Of a DNA stretch of 19,020 nucleotides, positions 1 through 7,512 are shown piece by piece. Every line of letters starts with the position of its first letter. The first letter of the stretch is position 1. The notes below the pieces were generated by a model. It ran no database searches and was not told where the DNA came from. It worked only from the letters and a program-made list of their open reading frames with translations. Source of the stretch: an uncultured Prevotella sp. (GTDB taxonomy: Bacteria > Bacteroidota > Bacteroidia > Bacteroidales > Bacteroidaceae); NCBI GenBank assembly GCA_934196725.1, contig CAKPWR010000053.1:1-19020 (forward strand). Direction: 5' to 3'. The translations under genes and the position numbers were made by a program.

Positions 1-64
1 CCTTAGTCTGTGCCATTGCAGCAACAGCCAGGAGATTGAATAAAACAAATAAAACCTTTCTCAT
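1..64 (-). CDS. Secreted protein, N-terminus only (runs off the window)
   Basis: Only the first 21 codons are inside the window. They begin MRKVLFVLFNLLAVAAMAQ: a basic start, a hydrophobic core and an AMA-Q cleavage site, which is a standard Bacteroidales Sec signal peptide. The product is therefore exported, but nothing of the mature protein is visible and no family can be named. A TATCTTTG box lies about 55 bases upstream on the same strand. Confidence 0.6.
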   Translation of the reverse strand, partial: MRKVLFVLFNLLAVAAMAQTK

Positions 65-119
65 TGTTTCTGTCTTTAATTTTAATTGATATTGATATAT
101 TCTTTCTTGTTTCCGGGTG

Positions 120-127
120 CAAAGATA
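120..127 (-). promoter_or_regulatory. Probable -7 box (TATCTTTG) of the secreted-protein gene
   Basis: On the minus strand the sequence reads TATCTTTG, matching the Bacteroidota -7 consensus TAnnTTTG. It would give a leader of about 50 bases before the ATG at 64. I do not see a clear -33 TTG at the usual distance, so the call rests on the -7 box alone. Confidence 0.5.
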
Positions 128-301
128 CGATAAGAATTTCATACTCATAAGAAGGCACTAATGGGTGAGATAGTTACCTGTAGGTAAGTATTGCAGAGCA
201 TCAGGAGGTTGCAAAAATCAAGATTAACCAAGATTAACAATGATTCATGGTTCACATTTATAAGATAATCAAAACTAAAAGATGATACAGAACAAGAATA
301 G

Positions 302-394
302 AGTTGCAATGCCACATTCTATCAGCGTCATGGTTTCGAACTGATGCCTGATGGAGTGGCAATGCAAATCTGTCATGTGGTAGATTTTGGTTGA
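302..394 (+). pseudogene. C-terminal fragment of a GNAT acetyltransferase
   Basis: This frame is open from just after a TAG at 299-301 to a TGA at 392-394. It encodes about 30 residues including NATFYQRHGFE and MPDGVAMQICHV. The first stretch resembles the final beta-bulge segment of GNAT acetyltransferases, where N-x-x-x-F/Y-x-x-x-G-F is typical. There is no start codon and no acetyl-CoA binding motif, so this is a leftover tail. The assignment is by eye from a short stretch and is tentative. Confidence 0.45.
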
Positions 395-478
395 GCTTGT
401 CTCTTACATCAACCTAAAACTATAAAAACGAGAATAGCGTGGGTGAGGGAATCAAGATGTCATTGATTTTATTGTTAT

Positions 479-590
479 TTAATCTTGTTCTCCCAGTTGG
501 GTACGCCCTGCTGTCTGTACTATTTTCTGTTGTGCCATTATGTTGAGTGAAATAGTCGTTAATACAATAAATGTTGTAATTCTTTTTCAT
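479..590 (-). pseudogene. N-terminal remnant of a secreted carboxymuconolactone decarboxylase-like protein
   Basis: From the ATG at 590 the reading frame must shift near the start codon to give a signal peptide (ITTFIVLTTISLNIMA) followed by QQKIVQTAGRTQLGEQD and a TAA. The QKIVQTAGRxQLGE segment is what I associate with the start of exported carboxymuconolactone decarboxylase/alkylhydroperoxidase-like proteins of Prevotella. Everything after about residue 38 is missing. The alternative reading from the same ATG (MKKNYNIYC...) has no signal peptide and looks like a shadow. Family identity is recollection, not a search. Confidence 0.4.
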
Positions 591-612
591 AAGAATCATC
601 TCTTTTTTTCAA

Positions 613-672
613 CTATTCAATAGCCGTCAGCGCCATGAACATGATGTAAATGCGCAAAACTATTCTTTTCAT
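613..672 (-). pseudogene. 19-codon signal-peptide-like stub
   Basis: The frame MKRIVLRIYIMFMALTAIE ends in TAG at 613-615. It has the charge and hydrophobic pattern of a truncated signal peptide and nothing follows in frame. It lies just before the carboxymuconolactone decarboxylase-like remnant, which has its own signal sequence, so it is probably the start of a separate lost gene. It could also be chance. Confidence 0.25.
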
Positions 673-713
673 ATTAAACCTTTTTGTTTTTTTCTATACA
701 AGCATCATAATAT

Positions 714-1064
714 CTACGCAGTTTTTCGATACTCGCTTGGTGTCTTGCCCGTCTGCGCCTTGAAAAAGCGGATGAAGTGCTGCGGATATTCAAAGCCGAG
801 GCGCTGGCTGACTTCCACCTTAATCGACTGTCCCGGAGCAAACGAGGTGACGGTCATCTCGTCAAAATCATATTCTGTTCTGACGTATGACAATTTGCAG
901 CCCTTGTTCTCCTTCAGAAAGAGGGCATAAAGTCCGTAGTGATGCAGAGCCTCCTGTAAAGGAGAGGCTTTCTCCACACGCACAACGCTTACTAGGGGAT
1001 GAAGCGTTTCCACCCCCATGAAGTCGTTGAACTCCTGTATGGTATTAAAGAAAAATTCCTTCAT
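714..1064 (-). CDS. Internally deleted AraC-family regulator (116 aa)
   Basis: Residues 1 to about 84 look like the sensor half of a Bacteroidales AraC-type regulator (TVTSFAPGQSIKVEV, a cupin-like strand). They join directly, in frame, to the last turn of an AraC helix-turn-helix: RLGFEYPQHFIRFFKAQTG followed by KTPSEYRK. AraC proteins of this type are usually about 280-300 residues, so roughly 170 residues are missing from the middle, including the first DNA-binding helix-turn-helix. The frame is intact, and a TATCTTTG box lies 37 bases upstream of the start, so it may still be expressed. Without the first HTH it is unlikely to bind DNA normally; it could act only by dimerising with a relative, or be dead. 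The deletion is inferred from family architecture. Confidence 0.6.
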   Translation of the reverse strand: MKEFFFNTIQEFNDFMGVETLHPLVSVVRVEKASPLQEALHHYGLYALFLKENKGCKLSYVRTEYDFDEMTVTSFAPGQSIKVEVSQRLGFEYPQHFIRFFKAQTGKTPSEYRKTA

Positions 1065-1100
1065 AATCCTAACTTTTAAATTTCTTTATTTTCTTGGATG

Positions 1101-1108
1101 CAAAGATA
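1101..1108 (-). promoter_or_regulatory. Probable -7 box (TATCTTTG) for the AraC-like mini-gene
   Basis: The minus strand reads TATCTTTG 37 bases before the ATG at 1064. A second identical box lies at 1167-1174 on the same strand and may be an alternative start. Neither has an obvious -33 element. Confidence 0.45.
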
Positions 1109-1260
1109 ATGCAAATGAGCGCAATGAAAGCTTGCTTTCAAATTGCCGAGTGCAGCTTATCTTCTGCAAAGATACGCATATTTTCCCAAAGAGCTTATAT
1201 CCGTTTTCCGGAAAATATTACCATTATCGAAGATTTATTTCATTCTGCCATACTGGAGGA

Positions 1261-1350
1261 TAAACCATGTTCAACCCCCATATTGGCGCAATATATCTGC
1301 AAAAATACAAAAAATATTCGGAAAAGTGATTATATGGATGGATTTTGTTG
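1261..1350 (+). repeat. Dispersed repeat, copy A (5' module only)
   Basis: About 90 bases closely match 12874-12962 (copy C), including GCAATATATCTGCAAAAATA and TATATGGATGGATTTTGTT. Similarity stops after GATTTTGTT, so the second half seen in copies B and C is absent. On the minus strand this module contains TATTTTTG at 1300-1307. The copy lies between the AraC-like mini-gene and the carboxylesterase. Confidence 0.8.
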
Positions 1351-1383
1351 TTTTCACATTTCTTCCGAATTTTAACACACGAA

Positions 1384-1416
1384 TTTGCATTATATTAAAA
1401 TTTTTGCTTAATTTTG
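1384..1416 (+). promoter_or_regulatory. Promoter of the carboxylesterase gene
   Basis: TTTG at 1384-1387 and TAATTTTG at 1409-1416 are separated by 21 bases, a good match to the Bacteroidota -33/-7 pattern. Transcription would begin near 1423, about 55 bases before the esterase start codon. Confidence 0.7.
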
Positions 1417-1446
1417 CAGCATCAATTTCATTAAAAAGAGTAGGAT

Positions 1447-1482
1447 ATGAATAATAATTTCATTAACAAGAGCAGAATATGA
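1447..1482 (+). CDS. 11-codon leader ORF overlapping the esterase start
   Basis: The ATG at 1447 opens MNNNFINKSRI and its TGA (1480-1482) overlaps the esterase ATG (1479) as ATGA. It arose from a tandem duplication of the initiation region: 1424-1451 and 1456-1483 match at 25 of 28 positions, each ending in an A/G-rich ribosome site and ATGAA. The arrangement would allow re-initiation or coupling onto the esterase, but it may have no function. Confidence 0.35.
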   Translation: MNNNFINKSRI

Positions 1483-3032
1483 AAATTAAATGGATTATTT
1501 TAATTTGTGCACTGATGGTGATAGAAACCAGCGCCACAGCACAACTGCTGCGCACCAATGTTGCGCAGGGTGAGATTGAGGGTGTCAGCTACCACGGCCA
1601 CGCCCTGTATATGAACATTCCATACGCAGAGGCTCCTATAGGCGACCTGCGCTGGAAGGCTCCCGTGCCGAAGAAACCGTGGGCAGGGGTGTACAAGGCC
1701 GACAAGTGGGGCAACCGCCCCCCGCAGCCTACCGACCCGAACCAGAACGGCAACGAGATTCCGATGAGTGAGGACTGCCTGTACCTGAGCGTTGAGACAC
1801 CCGCAAAGTCACCTGATGAGCGCCTGCCCGTGTTTGTGATGATTCACGGCGGTGGTTTCCTCACGGGGTCGTATAGCGGCACGCAGGAGAGCTTTGTCCG
1901 TGAGGGCATAGTTTATGTCAGCATTGAGTACCGCCTTGGGGCACTCGGCTTCATGAGTCATCCTGAACTCAGCAAGGAGGCTGGCGGTCTCTCCGGTAAC
2001 TACGGAATACTCGACCAGGTAGAAGCCCTGCGGTGGGTACACAACAACATTGCGGCCTTTGGTGGCGACCCTGAGAAGGTGACCATTGCCGGTGAGTCTG
2101 CAGGAGGTATCTCCGTGAGCATCCTCTGTGCTTCGCCGCTATCCAAGGGACTGTTCCGCGCCGCCATCTGCGAGAGCGGAAGTTCGTTCTGGCCAGTTGG
2201 TGAGAAGCGCGACGGGAATTTCGCCGTGTGCACGGTTCGTAGTGCTGAGCAGGCCGGTATCGGTTTCCAAAAGCGCCTCGGCAAGAAGAACCTCAGGCAA
2301 ATGCGCAAGGTGCCGTTCCAGCAGCTCGTTGACAACACCCAGATGGATATATTTTGGCCTGTGGTTGACGGTCATGCCATCATAGACGACCAGTACAAGC
2401 TCTACGAGGCCGGACAATACAACGACGTTGACATTCTTATCGGCACCAACTCCGACGAAGGTTCCTTGTTCGCGCGCCCCATGCCCGTCGAAGCCTACCA
2501 GAAACGGGTCAAGGACATCTATGGCGACTGGGCCGATCGTCTGCTGGAGATATACCCTGCCACCAACGAACAGGAGGCCTGTTTCGCGCTGTCAGACATC
2601 TTCCGCGACGGCAGCTTTGCCTGGTGCACCTACGCCTGGGCCAACCTGCAGACCAAGACCGGCAAGGGACGGGTATATATGTACTACTTCGACCAAGACT
2701 CCGAGAACACCATCTTCCGCAGCAAAAGAGGCGGTGCCAGCCATGTCGCTGAGATGCCGTTCATCTACGGATTCAGCTTTAACGGTGGTCGCATGACCGA
2801 TACCGAGCGTCACATGCAGCAAATCATGTCGCGCTATTGGATTAACTTCACCAAGACAGGCAATCCCAACGGTGACTCGCTGCCCTATTGGACTACCTAC
2901 AAACAGGGTAAACCAACGGTGATGATCATCCATGAGGGTTTCCGCCTCGACCGCCTGCCCAACCAGCGCCAGATGGACTTCTTTGAAGCTTTTTTCAAGA
3001 GTCGCAGGAAATGCTTGAAATCGCATCGCTGA
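1479..3032 (+). CDS. Secreted type-B carboxylesterase (alpha/beta hydrolase)
   Basis: This 517-residue protein has a signal peptide (residues 1-22, ending SATAQ) and the features of carboxylesterase type B/cholinesterase-like enzymes. These are an HGGG oxyanion hole at 123-126, the nucleophile elbow GESAGG with Ser207, an acidic residue in GTNSDEG (Glu327 most likely) and the catalytic His422 in GASHVAEMPF. SEDCLYL near 97-103 is also a family signature. It should hydrolyse ester bonds in the periplasm or at the cell surface; many gut Bacteroidales homologues act on acetyl or feruloyl esters of plant glycans, but the substrate cannot be read from sequence. Full length for the family. It has its own promoter and converges on kup. 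It is richer in G/C-ending codons than the operon at 8405-11702. Confidence 0.92.
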   Translation: MKIKWIILICALMVIETSATAQLLRTNVAQGEIEGVSYHGHALYMNIPYAEAPIGDLRWKAPVPKKPWAGVYKADKWGNRPPQPTDPNQNGNEIPMSEDCLYLSVETPAKSPDERLPVFVMIHGGGFLTGSYSGTQESFVREGIVYVSIEYRLGALGFMSHPELSKEAGGLSGNYGILDQVEALRWVHNNIAAFGGDPEKVTIAGESAGGISVSILCASPLSKGLFRAAICESGSSFWPVGEKRDGNFAVCTVRSAEQAGIGFQKRLGKKNLRQMRKVPFQQLVDNTQMDIFWPVVDGHAIIDDQYKLYEAGQYNDVDILIGTNSDEGSLFARPMPVEAYQKRVKDIYGDWADRLLEIYPATNEQEACFALSDIFRDGSFAWCTYAWANLQTKTGKGRVYMYYFDQDSENTIFRSKRGGASHVAEMPFIYGFSFNGGRMTDTERHMQQIMSRYWINFTKTGNPNGDSLPYWTTYKQGKPTVMIIHEGFRLDRLPNQRQMDFFEAFFKSRRKCLKSHR

Positions 3033-3099
3033 AGGCTGACAGAATTGGTTCTGATCCAGATACATGTGATTTCTAAAATAGCAAAACCACATATACATC

Positions 3100-3136
3100 A
3101 AGGGGGAGTTTGCTCGTAATGAGTAAACTCCCCCTT
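3100..3136. terminator. Hairpin terminator between convergent esterase and kup
   Basis: AAGGGGGAGTTT (3100-3111) pairs perfectly with AAACTCCCCCTT (3125-3136) around a 13-base loop that can itself pair through CTC/GAG. It lies between two convergent stop codons. The flanking T-runs are weak on both sides, so bidirectional use is inferred from position. Confidence 0.7.
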
Positions 3137-3151
3137 CATACCTCACTTCTT

Positions 3152-5122
3152 CTATTCATCCATCTTTAGGGTGATACGTCTGCTGCTTCTGTTACGATGG
3201 TTGATGATGAGCGGCACACGTTCCACTGCTACCATAGATGTGTCGAGACCCAATGCCTTCGGCTCGTCAATGCCTATCTTGCTGATGAGAGCGTAGATGC
3301 TCATCAGTAAATTCTGTTGACGGTTGCCGGAACTCTCCGGATAATATATTCGGTGGATGATGATGAATCGAAAGTCACCAGGAATCCCGTTTTTCCGCAG
3401 CGAAGGATAGGTACTTCTCAAATCTACCTTCCCGTCGGCCACCAGGTCTTCCACCACCTGTCGCAGATAGAGGCTCACCCTAGGTTCTATGCGGAAACCA
3501 ATATGCATCGTTACGCTGTAGAGGGTGTCGGGAATCAATGTCTCGCAACTGTACTCCAGCGTGTCAGGCGTGTCTACAAACTCCATGTTGATAAGCCAGT
3601 AGTGGTCAGCACGTTTCGGCTGCTTGTTGATGATGGAGTAGAGCAGCTTGTCATCCACGGTGCCTTCCTTGCCGGCATGGTTTACATAAACCAGGTTGGA
3701 AGCATATTTAGGGATGCTCTCGTCGGCCTTGATGTCGGAGATAATCTTGTAATACTCAACCAGCGGTTTGGTGCTGATGTATTGGCGGCGTATCTTCATG
3801 GCACGAACCCACACATACATCATCAGGAAGAGGATTCCGCCAATGAGCATCGTACACCATCCTCCTGCGAGAAACTTTGATAGATTGGCTGCCAGGAAGA
3901 CTCCCTCGATGGTGCAGTATGCGCCCATAAACAGCAGGGTGAAGATCCGCGCCACGCCCTTGCTGTGCAGGTAGAAACCGAGCAGCAGGGTAGTCATCAG
4001 CATGGTGATGGTAATGGCAAGTCCGTAGGCTGCCTCCATGTGCGAGGAGTCGCGGAAGAGCAGGATGATGAGTACCACGCCGATGTACATGGCGAGGTTG
4101 ATAGCCGGGATATAGAGCTGACCCTTAACATGGGTAGGGTGCTTGATTCGCATGCGCGGCCAGAAGTGCAGGTTCATGGCTTCGCTCAAAATGGAGAAGG
4201 TTCCGCTGATAAGTGCCTGACTGGCAACGATTGCCGCACCTGTGGCCATGATGATGGCGAAGAACAGCATGCTCTGCGGCATGATGGAAAAGAACGGATT
4301 CACGGAAGAGGCAGTCTGGATATGGTTCAGCACCCATGCTCCCTGCCCCAGATAGTTGAGAATGAGCATGGTTTTTACGAAGCCCCAGCTGATGGCGATG
4401 TTCTTTCTGCCGCAATGCCCCAGGTCGGAGTAGAGAGCCTCTGCACCGGTGGTACAGAGAAATACGGCGCCCAGAATCAGGAACCACTCTGGCGATTTTG
4501 CCAGCAGCATGGCTGCGTAATAGGGATTGAAAGCCTTCAGTATCAATGGGTAAGAGGTGATGCTGAACGCTCCCGCCACGCCCAGCAGCAGGAACCAGAG
4601 CAGCATGAAGACTCCAAACGATTTGCCTATGCTCTCTGTACCAAAGCGCTGCACGAAGAAGATGATGGTGATGATGGCAAGGGTGATGGGAATGACTGGC
4701 AGGTGGGGACTGATGCTCTCGAGTCCTTCGATGGCTGTGGTCACCGTGATGGCTGGGGTGATGATTCCGTCTGCCAGCAGGGTACTTGCGCCAATGATAG
4801 CCAGGATGTAGATCCACTTGCTCTTGAGTCGGCGCAGCAGGGCGTAGAGGGCGAGGATGCCTCCTTCGCCATTGTTGTCGGCACGCAGCGCCACGCATAC
4901 GTATTTGATGGTGGTCTGTAGTGTGAGTGTCCAGATGATGCAGGACAAGGCACCCAGGATGGTGCTTTCGTTGATGGTTTCTCCTGTGTGGAGGATGGCC
5001 TTCATCACATAGAGGGGTGATGTTCCGATGTCTCCGAACACGATGCCTAGTGTGACGAGCAATCCCAGGAAGCCTACTTTATGATGATTGCAGGCAACTG
5101 AACTTTCTGTTGTTTCTCTCAT
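3152..5122 (-). CDS. kup: Kup-type low-affinity potassium transporter
   Basis: The 656-residue protein starts its membrane domain with GDIGTSPLY at 30-38, the diagnostic motif of the Kup/HAK/KT family, followed by NNGEGGILALY, another family signature. About twelve hydrophobic segments fill residues 17-445. A soluble C-terminal domain of about 200 residues follows, as expected for the family. It imports K+ through the inner membrane, probably coupled to protons. The gene appears to be transcribed alone from a TACCTTTG promoter, with a leader of about 115 bases that holds a 26-27-bp direct repeat. Length and order are normal. The start at 5122 gives the usual short cytoplasmic N-terminus. Confidence 0.95.
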   Translation of the reverse strand: MRETTESSVACNHHKVGFLGLLVTLGIVFGDIGTSPLYVMKAILHTGETINESTILGALSCIIWTLTLQTTIKYVCVALRADNNGEGGILALYALLRRLKSKWIYILAIIGASTLLADGIITPAITVTTAIEGLESISPHLPVIPITLAIITIIFFVQRFGTESIGKSFGVFMLLWFLLLGVAGAFSITSYPLILKAFNPYYAAMLLAKSPEWFLILGAVFLCTTGAEALYSDLGHCGRKNIAISWGFVKTMLILNYLGQGAWVLNHIQTASSVNPFFSIMPQSMLFFAIIMATGAAIVASQALISGTFSILSEAMNLHFWPRMRIKHPTHVKGQLYIPAINLAMYIGVVLIILLFRDSSHMEAAYGLAITITMLMTTLLLGFYLHSKGVARIFTLLFMGAYCTIEGVFLAANLSKFLAGGWCTMLIGGILFLMMYVWVRAMKIRRQYISTKPLVEYYKIISDIKADESIPKYASNLVYVNHAGKEGTVDDKLLYSIINKQPKRADHYWLINMEFVDTPDTLEYSCETLIPDTLYSVTMHIGFRIEPRVSLYLRQVVEDLVADGKVDLRSTYPSLRKNGIPGDFRFIIIHRIYYPESSGNRQQNLLMSIYALISKIGIDEPKALGLDTSMVAVERVPLIINHRNRSSRRITLKMDE

Positions 5123-5130
5123 ATTTCTTC

Positions 5131-5189
5131 TCTTATTTAATTAAGTATTATCCTTTTCCTTTTCTTATTTAATTAAAGTATTATCCTTT
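5131..5189. repeat. 26/27-bp direct repeat in the kup leader
   Basis: 5131-5156 and 5163-5189 both read TCTTATTTAATTAA, then an optional A, then GTATTATCCTTT. They differ by one inserted base. Each contains the palindrome TTAATTAA. They lie entirely within the predicted kup 5' untranslated region. Confidence 0.8.
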
Positions 5190-5242
5190 GTATTATAACA
5201 ATTAGAACATAAGATATTCCTTTTGGATTATAAATTTGGGTG

Positions 5243-5250
5243 CAAAGGTA
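5243..5250 (-). promoter_or_regulatory. Probable -7 box (TACCTTTG) of kup
   Basis: The minus strand reads TACCTTTG followed by CACCC, the usual Bacteroidota arrangement. Transcription would begin near 5236. No convincing -33 TTG lies at 19-21 bases. Confidence 0.55.
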
Positions 5251-5347
5251 TAAACAAACGAGATAATATATGATTTGTTTAACAAGAATTATCTGATTTA
5301 ATCGCATTTAACATTAATGAAAAATCAGATAACAATGCTTGAATTCT

Positions 5348-5421
5348 GCCAGTCATGTGCAATTCCCATATCAGCCAGTTATGTGCAATTCCCATATCAG
5401 CCAGTCATGTGCAATTCCCAT
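5348..5421. repeat. 26-bp tandem repeat, 2.9 copies
   Basis: Copies start at 5348, 5374 and 5400 and read GCCAGT(C/T)ATGTGCAATTCCCAT, with ATCA completing the first two. The second differs from the first by one C-to-T change. There are no spacers, so this is not a CRISPR. It could be a small minisatellite or the leftover end of an insertion element with repeated transposase sites; no transposase is nearby. Confidence 0.85.
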
Positions 5422-5449
5422 TTTTTCAGCAAGACCTGAAAAATTACAA

Positions 5450-5492
5450 AAACCGACTATCTTTAGACAATGAGCTTAAAGATAGTCGGTTT
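5450..5492. terminator. Strong hairpin terminator downstream of the thioredoxin-GNAT operon
   Basis: AAACCGACTATCTTTA (5450-5465) pairs perfectly over 16 bp with 5477-5492 around an 11-base loop. On the minus strand the stem is followed by TTTTTGTAATTTTT, and on the plus strand by TTATTTATTC, so it could work both ways. It lies about 155 bases after the stop of the GNAT gene, the last gene of the minus-strand operon, and separates it from kup. Confidence 0.85.
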
Positions 5493-5538
5493 ATTTATTC
5501 TTGCTAATCAGAAAGTATCTGTTAGTTTTCCAATCAAT

Positions 5539-5571
5539 CAATATCTGTTCAATATCAGTTCAATATCTGTT
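5539..5571. repeat. 11-bp tandem repeat, three copies
   Basis: CAATATC(T/A)GTT occurs at 5539-5549, 5550-5560 and 5561-5571 without gaps, and shorter CAATCAATATC pieces flank it. It lies in the 3' untranslated region of the GNAT gene. Confidence 0.75.
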
Positions 5572-5648
5572 AACTTCTTTATCAATCAATATCAATTAAT
5601 TGGAAATTCTTCTTCATAATCAATATGTTTTAAAGTCAGTTTATTTCT

Positions 5649-6173
5649 TTATCCTTTGTACTTAAATACCTTGACCATTTCCTTGTCGCCACCCACGAGC
5701 TGACTGCATCGGTTCAGCATTCCGGTGTCTGAGAAACCGCATTTCTCCATGACCTTTCCCGATGCAGGATTTCCGGTGAAATGATCTGCCCAGATGTTTT
5801 CGAAATGCTTCACTTGGATGCAGTAGTCGAGCATCAGCTTCAAGGCTTCGGTGCAGATTCCTTTATTCCAAAAGGGCTTTCCTACCCAGTAGCCCACCTC
5901 GCAGTCGTTTTCTCCGATAGGGATATTGCTGGTTTCATGGGTGTAGTAGCCGATGCAGCCGATAGCCTCACCTGTCTCTTTCAACACAATCGCCCATGTC
6001 GTTTCATTATGGAAGTATGTCCTGATAATCTCCCTGCTTTCTTCTACAGACTTATGTGCCGGCCATCCTGCTCGTGGTCCTACGTCAGGGTCTGAGGCGT
6101 ACTTGAAGAGCGCCTCTGCATCAGATTCCTCCCAATAGCGAAGTAAAATTCTTCCTGTTTCCATTTTAATCAA
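5649..6173 (-). CDS. GNAT N-acetyltransferase, RimJ/RimL-like
   Basis: The 174-residue protein begins METGRILLRYWEESDAEALFKYASDP, the usual start of RimJ/RimL-type acetyltransferases. It continues with AIGCIGYY, EVGYWVGKPFWNKGICTEAL (a motif-A variant of the acetyl-CoA pyrophosphate loop, with GKP.WNKG..TEA) and NPASGKVMEKCGF, the final alpha/beta element. It would transfer acetyl from acetyl-CoA to an amine on a protein N-terminus, antibiotic or small molecule; the acceptor is unknown. Family-typical length. It starts 12 bases after the YczE-like gene and appears to be the last gene of the operon. Confidence 0.9.
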   Translation of the reverse strand: MIKMETGRILLRYWEESDAEALFKYASDPDVGPRAGWPAHKSVEESREIIRTYFHNETTWAIVLKETGEAIGCIGYYTHETSNIPIGENDCEVGYWVGKPFWNKGICTEALKLMLDYCIQVKHFENIWADHFTGNPASGKVMEKCGFSDTGMLNRCSQLVGGDKEMVKVFKYKG

Positions 6174-6185
6174 AATTAGAAAAAC

Positions 6186-6926
6186 TTACATCTGTCTTCT
6201 TATGTATCTTGCCAGTCCGTAAACATATCTGCGGCAACCTGGACGATAGTGGAGTAGGCGGTCGAACCACGCAAGATGCTTGTTGAATAGGCGAACTGTA
6301 ACACCTACATAGACCATGGCGAAGAGCGTTCCGATGCCCACAATCTCCCATTTCCATGAACCGAGAAGCAGGAAACAGAACAAGACGGCTAAGACCACGA
6401 GCGTGATGTCCACCCGAATCTTGGCTTTAGGGAATGGCCAGCCGGTAACCTTGTGAATGGCAATGGAAATGCCCTCGCCAGGCATGGTAACTGAGCCGCA
6501 TTTCACCTCCATGGCGATTCCGAAACCGAGGATGGTGCAACCGGCTATCTGCACAAGGGCATTGACCAGAATATTTTCAGAAACCATCCATTCGGTAAGC
6601 ACCATATTGAGGTCTATAAGCATTCCGAAGAAAAAGCCGATAACGAGCTGGAAGAGTTGCACCCATTCGAAGTTTCTTCTCAGAATCAGAATCTGCAGCA
6701 CCACGAAGATCGCATTCATCATGATGGTGTAGCCGCCGATAGTCCATCCTGGGATGTAATCAAGCATCTTACCTGCCGAAGCCATCACGTAAGGGATGGT
6801 GGAAATAACGCTTGAACCTAACTGACTTCGCACACATGCTGCGACTCCGAAAGTCATTACATAGAGCGAAACGAGCAGCAGAATATGCTGCCATACAAAA
6901 GATATAACTTCTTCTTTCTTAATCAT
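6186..6926 (-). CDS. YczE/YitT-like integral membrane protein
   Basis: The 246-residue protein has about five strongly hydrophobic segments. Its features resemble the YczE/YyaS family (COG2364-like): an early F-G-V-A segment followed by SQLGSSVISTIPYVMA, PGWTIGGYTI, IGFFFGMLIDL and MPGEGISIAI. The function of the family is not established, although YczE lies beside surfactin genes in Bacillus. Its start codon follows the TAA of the 81-aa gene directly, so the two are probably translationally coupled. The basic C-terminal tail (RRYVYGLARYIRRQM) should be cytoplasmic. Confidence 0.8.
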   Translation of the reverse strand: MIKKEEVISFVWQHILLLVSLYVMTFGVAACVRSQLGSSVISTIPYVMASAGKMLDYIPGWTIGGYTIMMNAIFVVLQILILRRNFEWVQLFQLVIGFFFGMLIDLNMVLTEWMVSENILVNALVQIAGCTILGFGIAMEVKCGSVTMPGEGISIAIHKVTGWPFPKAKIRVDITLVVLAVLFCFLLLGSWKWEIVGIGTLFAMVYVGVTVRLFNKHLAWFDRLLHYRPGCRRYVYGLARYIRRQM

Positions 6927-7172
6927 TTATATTATTTTCTTAATCAATTCGTTCAGTTTATCCTCTCTGATAATCTTCGGCTGAGCCTTGCCAGCGAGAA
7001 TGAGAATCTTCTTGCCGTTACGATAGATATGAAGCTGTCGTGAGCGAACCACGGCTGTCAACTCCTCATCGTTCTGCATGGCTTGCCAGATAGGATAATA
7101 TACTCCCTCAGGTTCAAACAACTTCTTTTGAAGATGTGAACAGAGGTTTGTTGTATCAATAGTCATTGCCAT
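6927..7172 (-). CDS. Small protein of unknown function (81 aa)
   Basis: I do not recognise this protein. It is soluble, mixed alpha/beta by appearance, with FEPEGVYYPIWQAMQNDEE and a basic beta segment RSRQLHIYRNGKKILILAG, ending in a lysine-rich helix. It could be a complete small protein or the first domain of a longer one that ends early. It lies 38 bases after thioredoxin and its stop codon touches the start of the YczE-like gene, so it belongs to the same operon. Its preserved frame between two intact genes argues that it is real. Confidence 0.65.
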   Translation of the reverse strand: MAMTIDTTNLCSHLQKKLFEPEGVYYPIWQAMQNDEELTAVVRSRQLHIYRNGKKILILAGKAQPKIIREDKLNELIKKII

Positions 7173-7210
7173 ATTTCTTTCAACTTTTTCTTATCCTTTT
7201 ATATTTTTGA

Positions 7211-7510
7211 TTATGTCAAGAATGGATCAAGCGTAGCCAGCAGTTCGGCTTTATCTACCACACCGCTTGTGCGCCACAATACTTCTCCGTTTCGGAAAAG
7301 CATCAGCGTAGGCACGGATTGGATGCGGTATTGGCTTGCTGTTACGCCGTACTTGTCCACATCCACCTTGATGATTCGGATGCGGTCGCCCAATACACTC
7401 TTTACCTGCTCCAGAATGGGGTGCATCGCCTTGCATGGTTGGCACCATGTAGCAAAGAAATCGACCAGAACAAGCTGGCCACTATTGATTACGTCATTAA
7501 ATGTCTCCAT
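7211..7510 (-). CDS. Thioredoxin
   Basis: The 99-residue protein has the thioredoxin fold in its usual order: LVLVDFFATWC, the active site WCQPCK (Cys23, Cys26), a central KVDVDKYG and the cis-proline in SVPTLMLF (Pro67), then GEVLWRTSGVVDKAEL. The redox motif is CQPC rather than the common CGPC, which changes one residue between the cysteines and may alter redox potential. There is no signal peptide, so it acts in the cytoplasm as a disulfide reductant. The start codon lies two bases after the stop of a 41-codon mini-ORF derived from the YqiA-like gene, suggesting coupled translation. It heads the thioredoxin/81-aa/YczE/GNAT operon. Confidence 0.93.
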   Translation of the reverse strand: METFNDVINSGQLVLVDFFATWCQPCKAMHPILEQVKSVLGDRIRIIKVDVDKYGVTASQYRIQSVPTLMLFRNGEVLWRTSGVVDKAELLATLDPFLT

Positions 7511-7512
7511 AA

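Noticed and set aside
457..549. 30-codon hydrophobic frame on the plus strand
   Set aside because: Opposite the carboxymuconolactone decarboxylase-like remnant, which explains the hydrophobic codons better.
1143..1454. 103-codon frame running through repeat copy A
   Set aside because: Crosses the repeat and the esterase promoter; protein has no recognisable features.
3965..4921. 318-codon open frame on the plus strand
   Set aside because: Lies opposite kup in a shadow frame; composition rich in His, Gln and Asp with no family features, while kup is certain.
5348..5421. CRISPR array
   Set aside because: Units are head to tail with no spacers and there are no cas genes.
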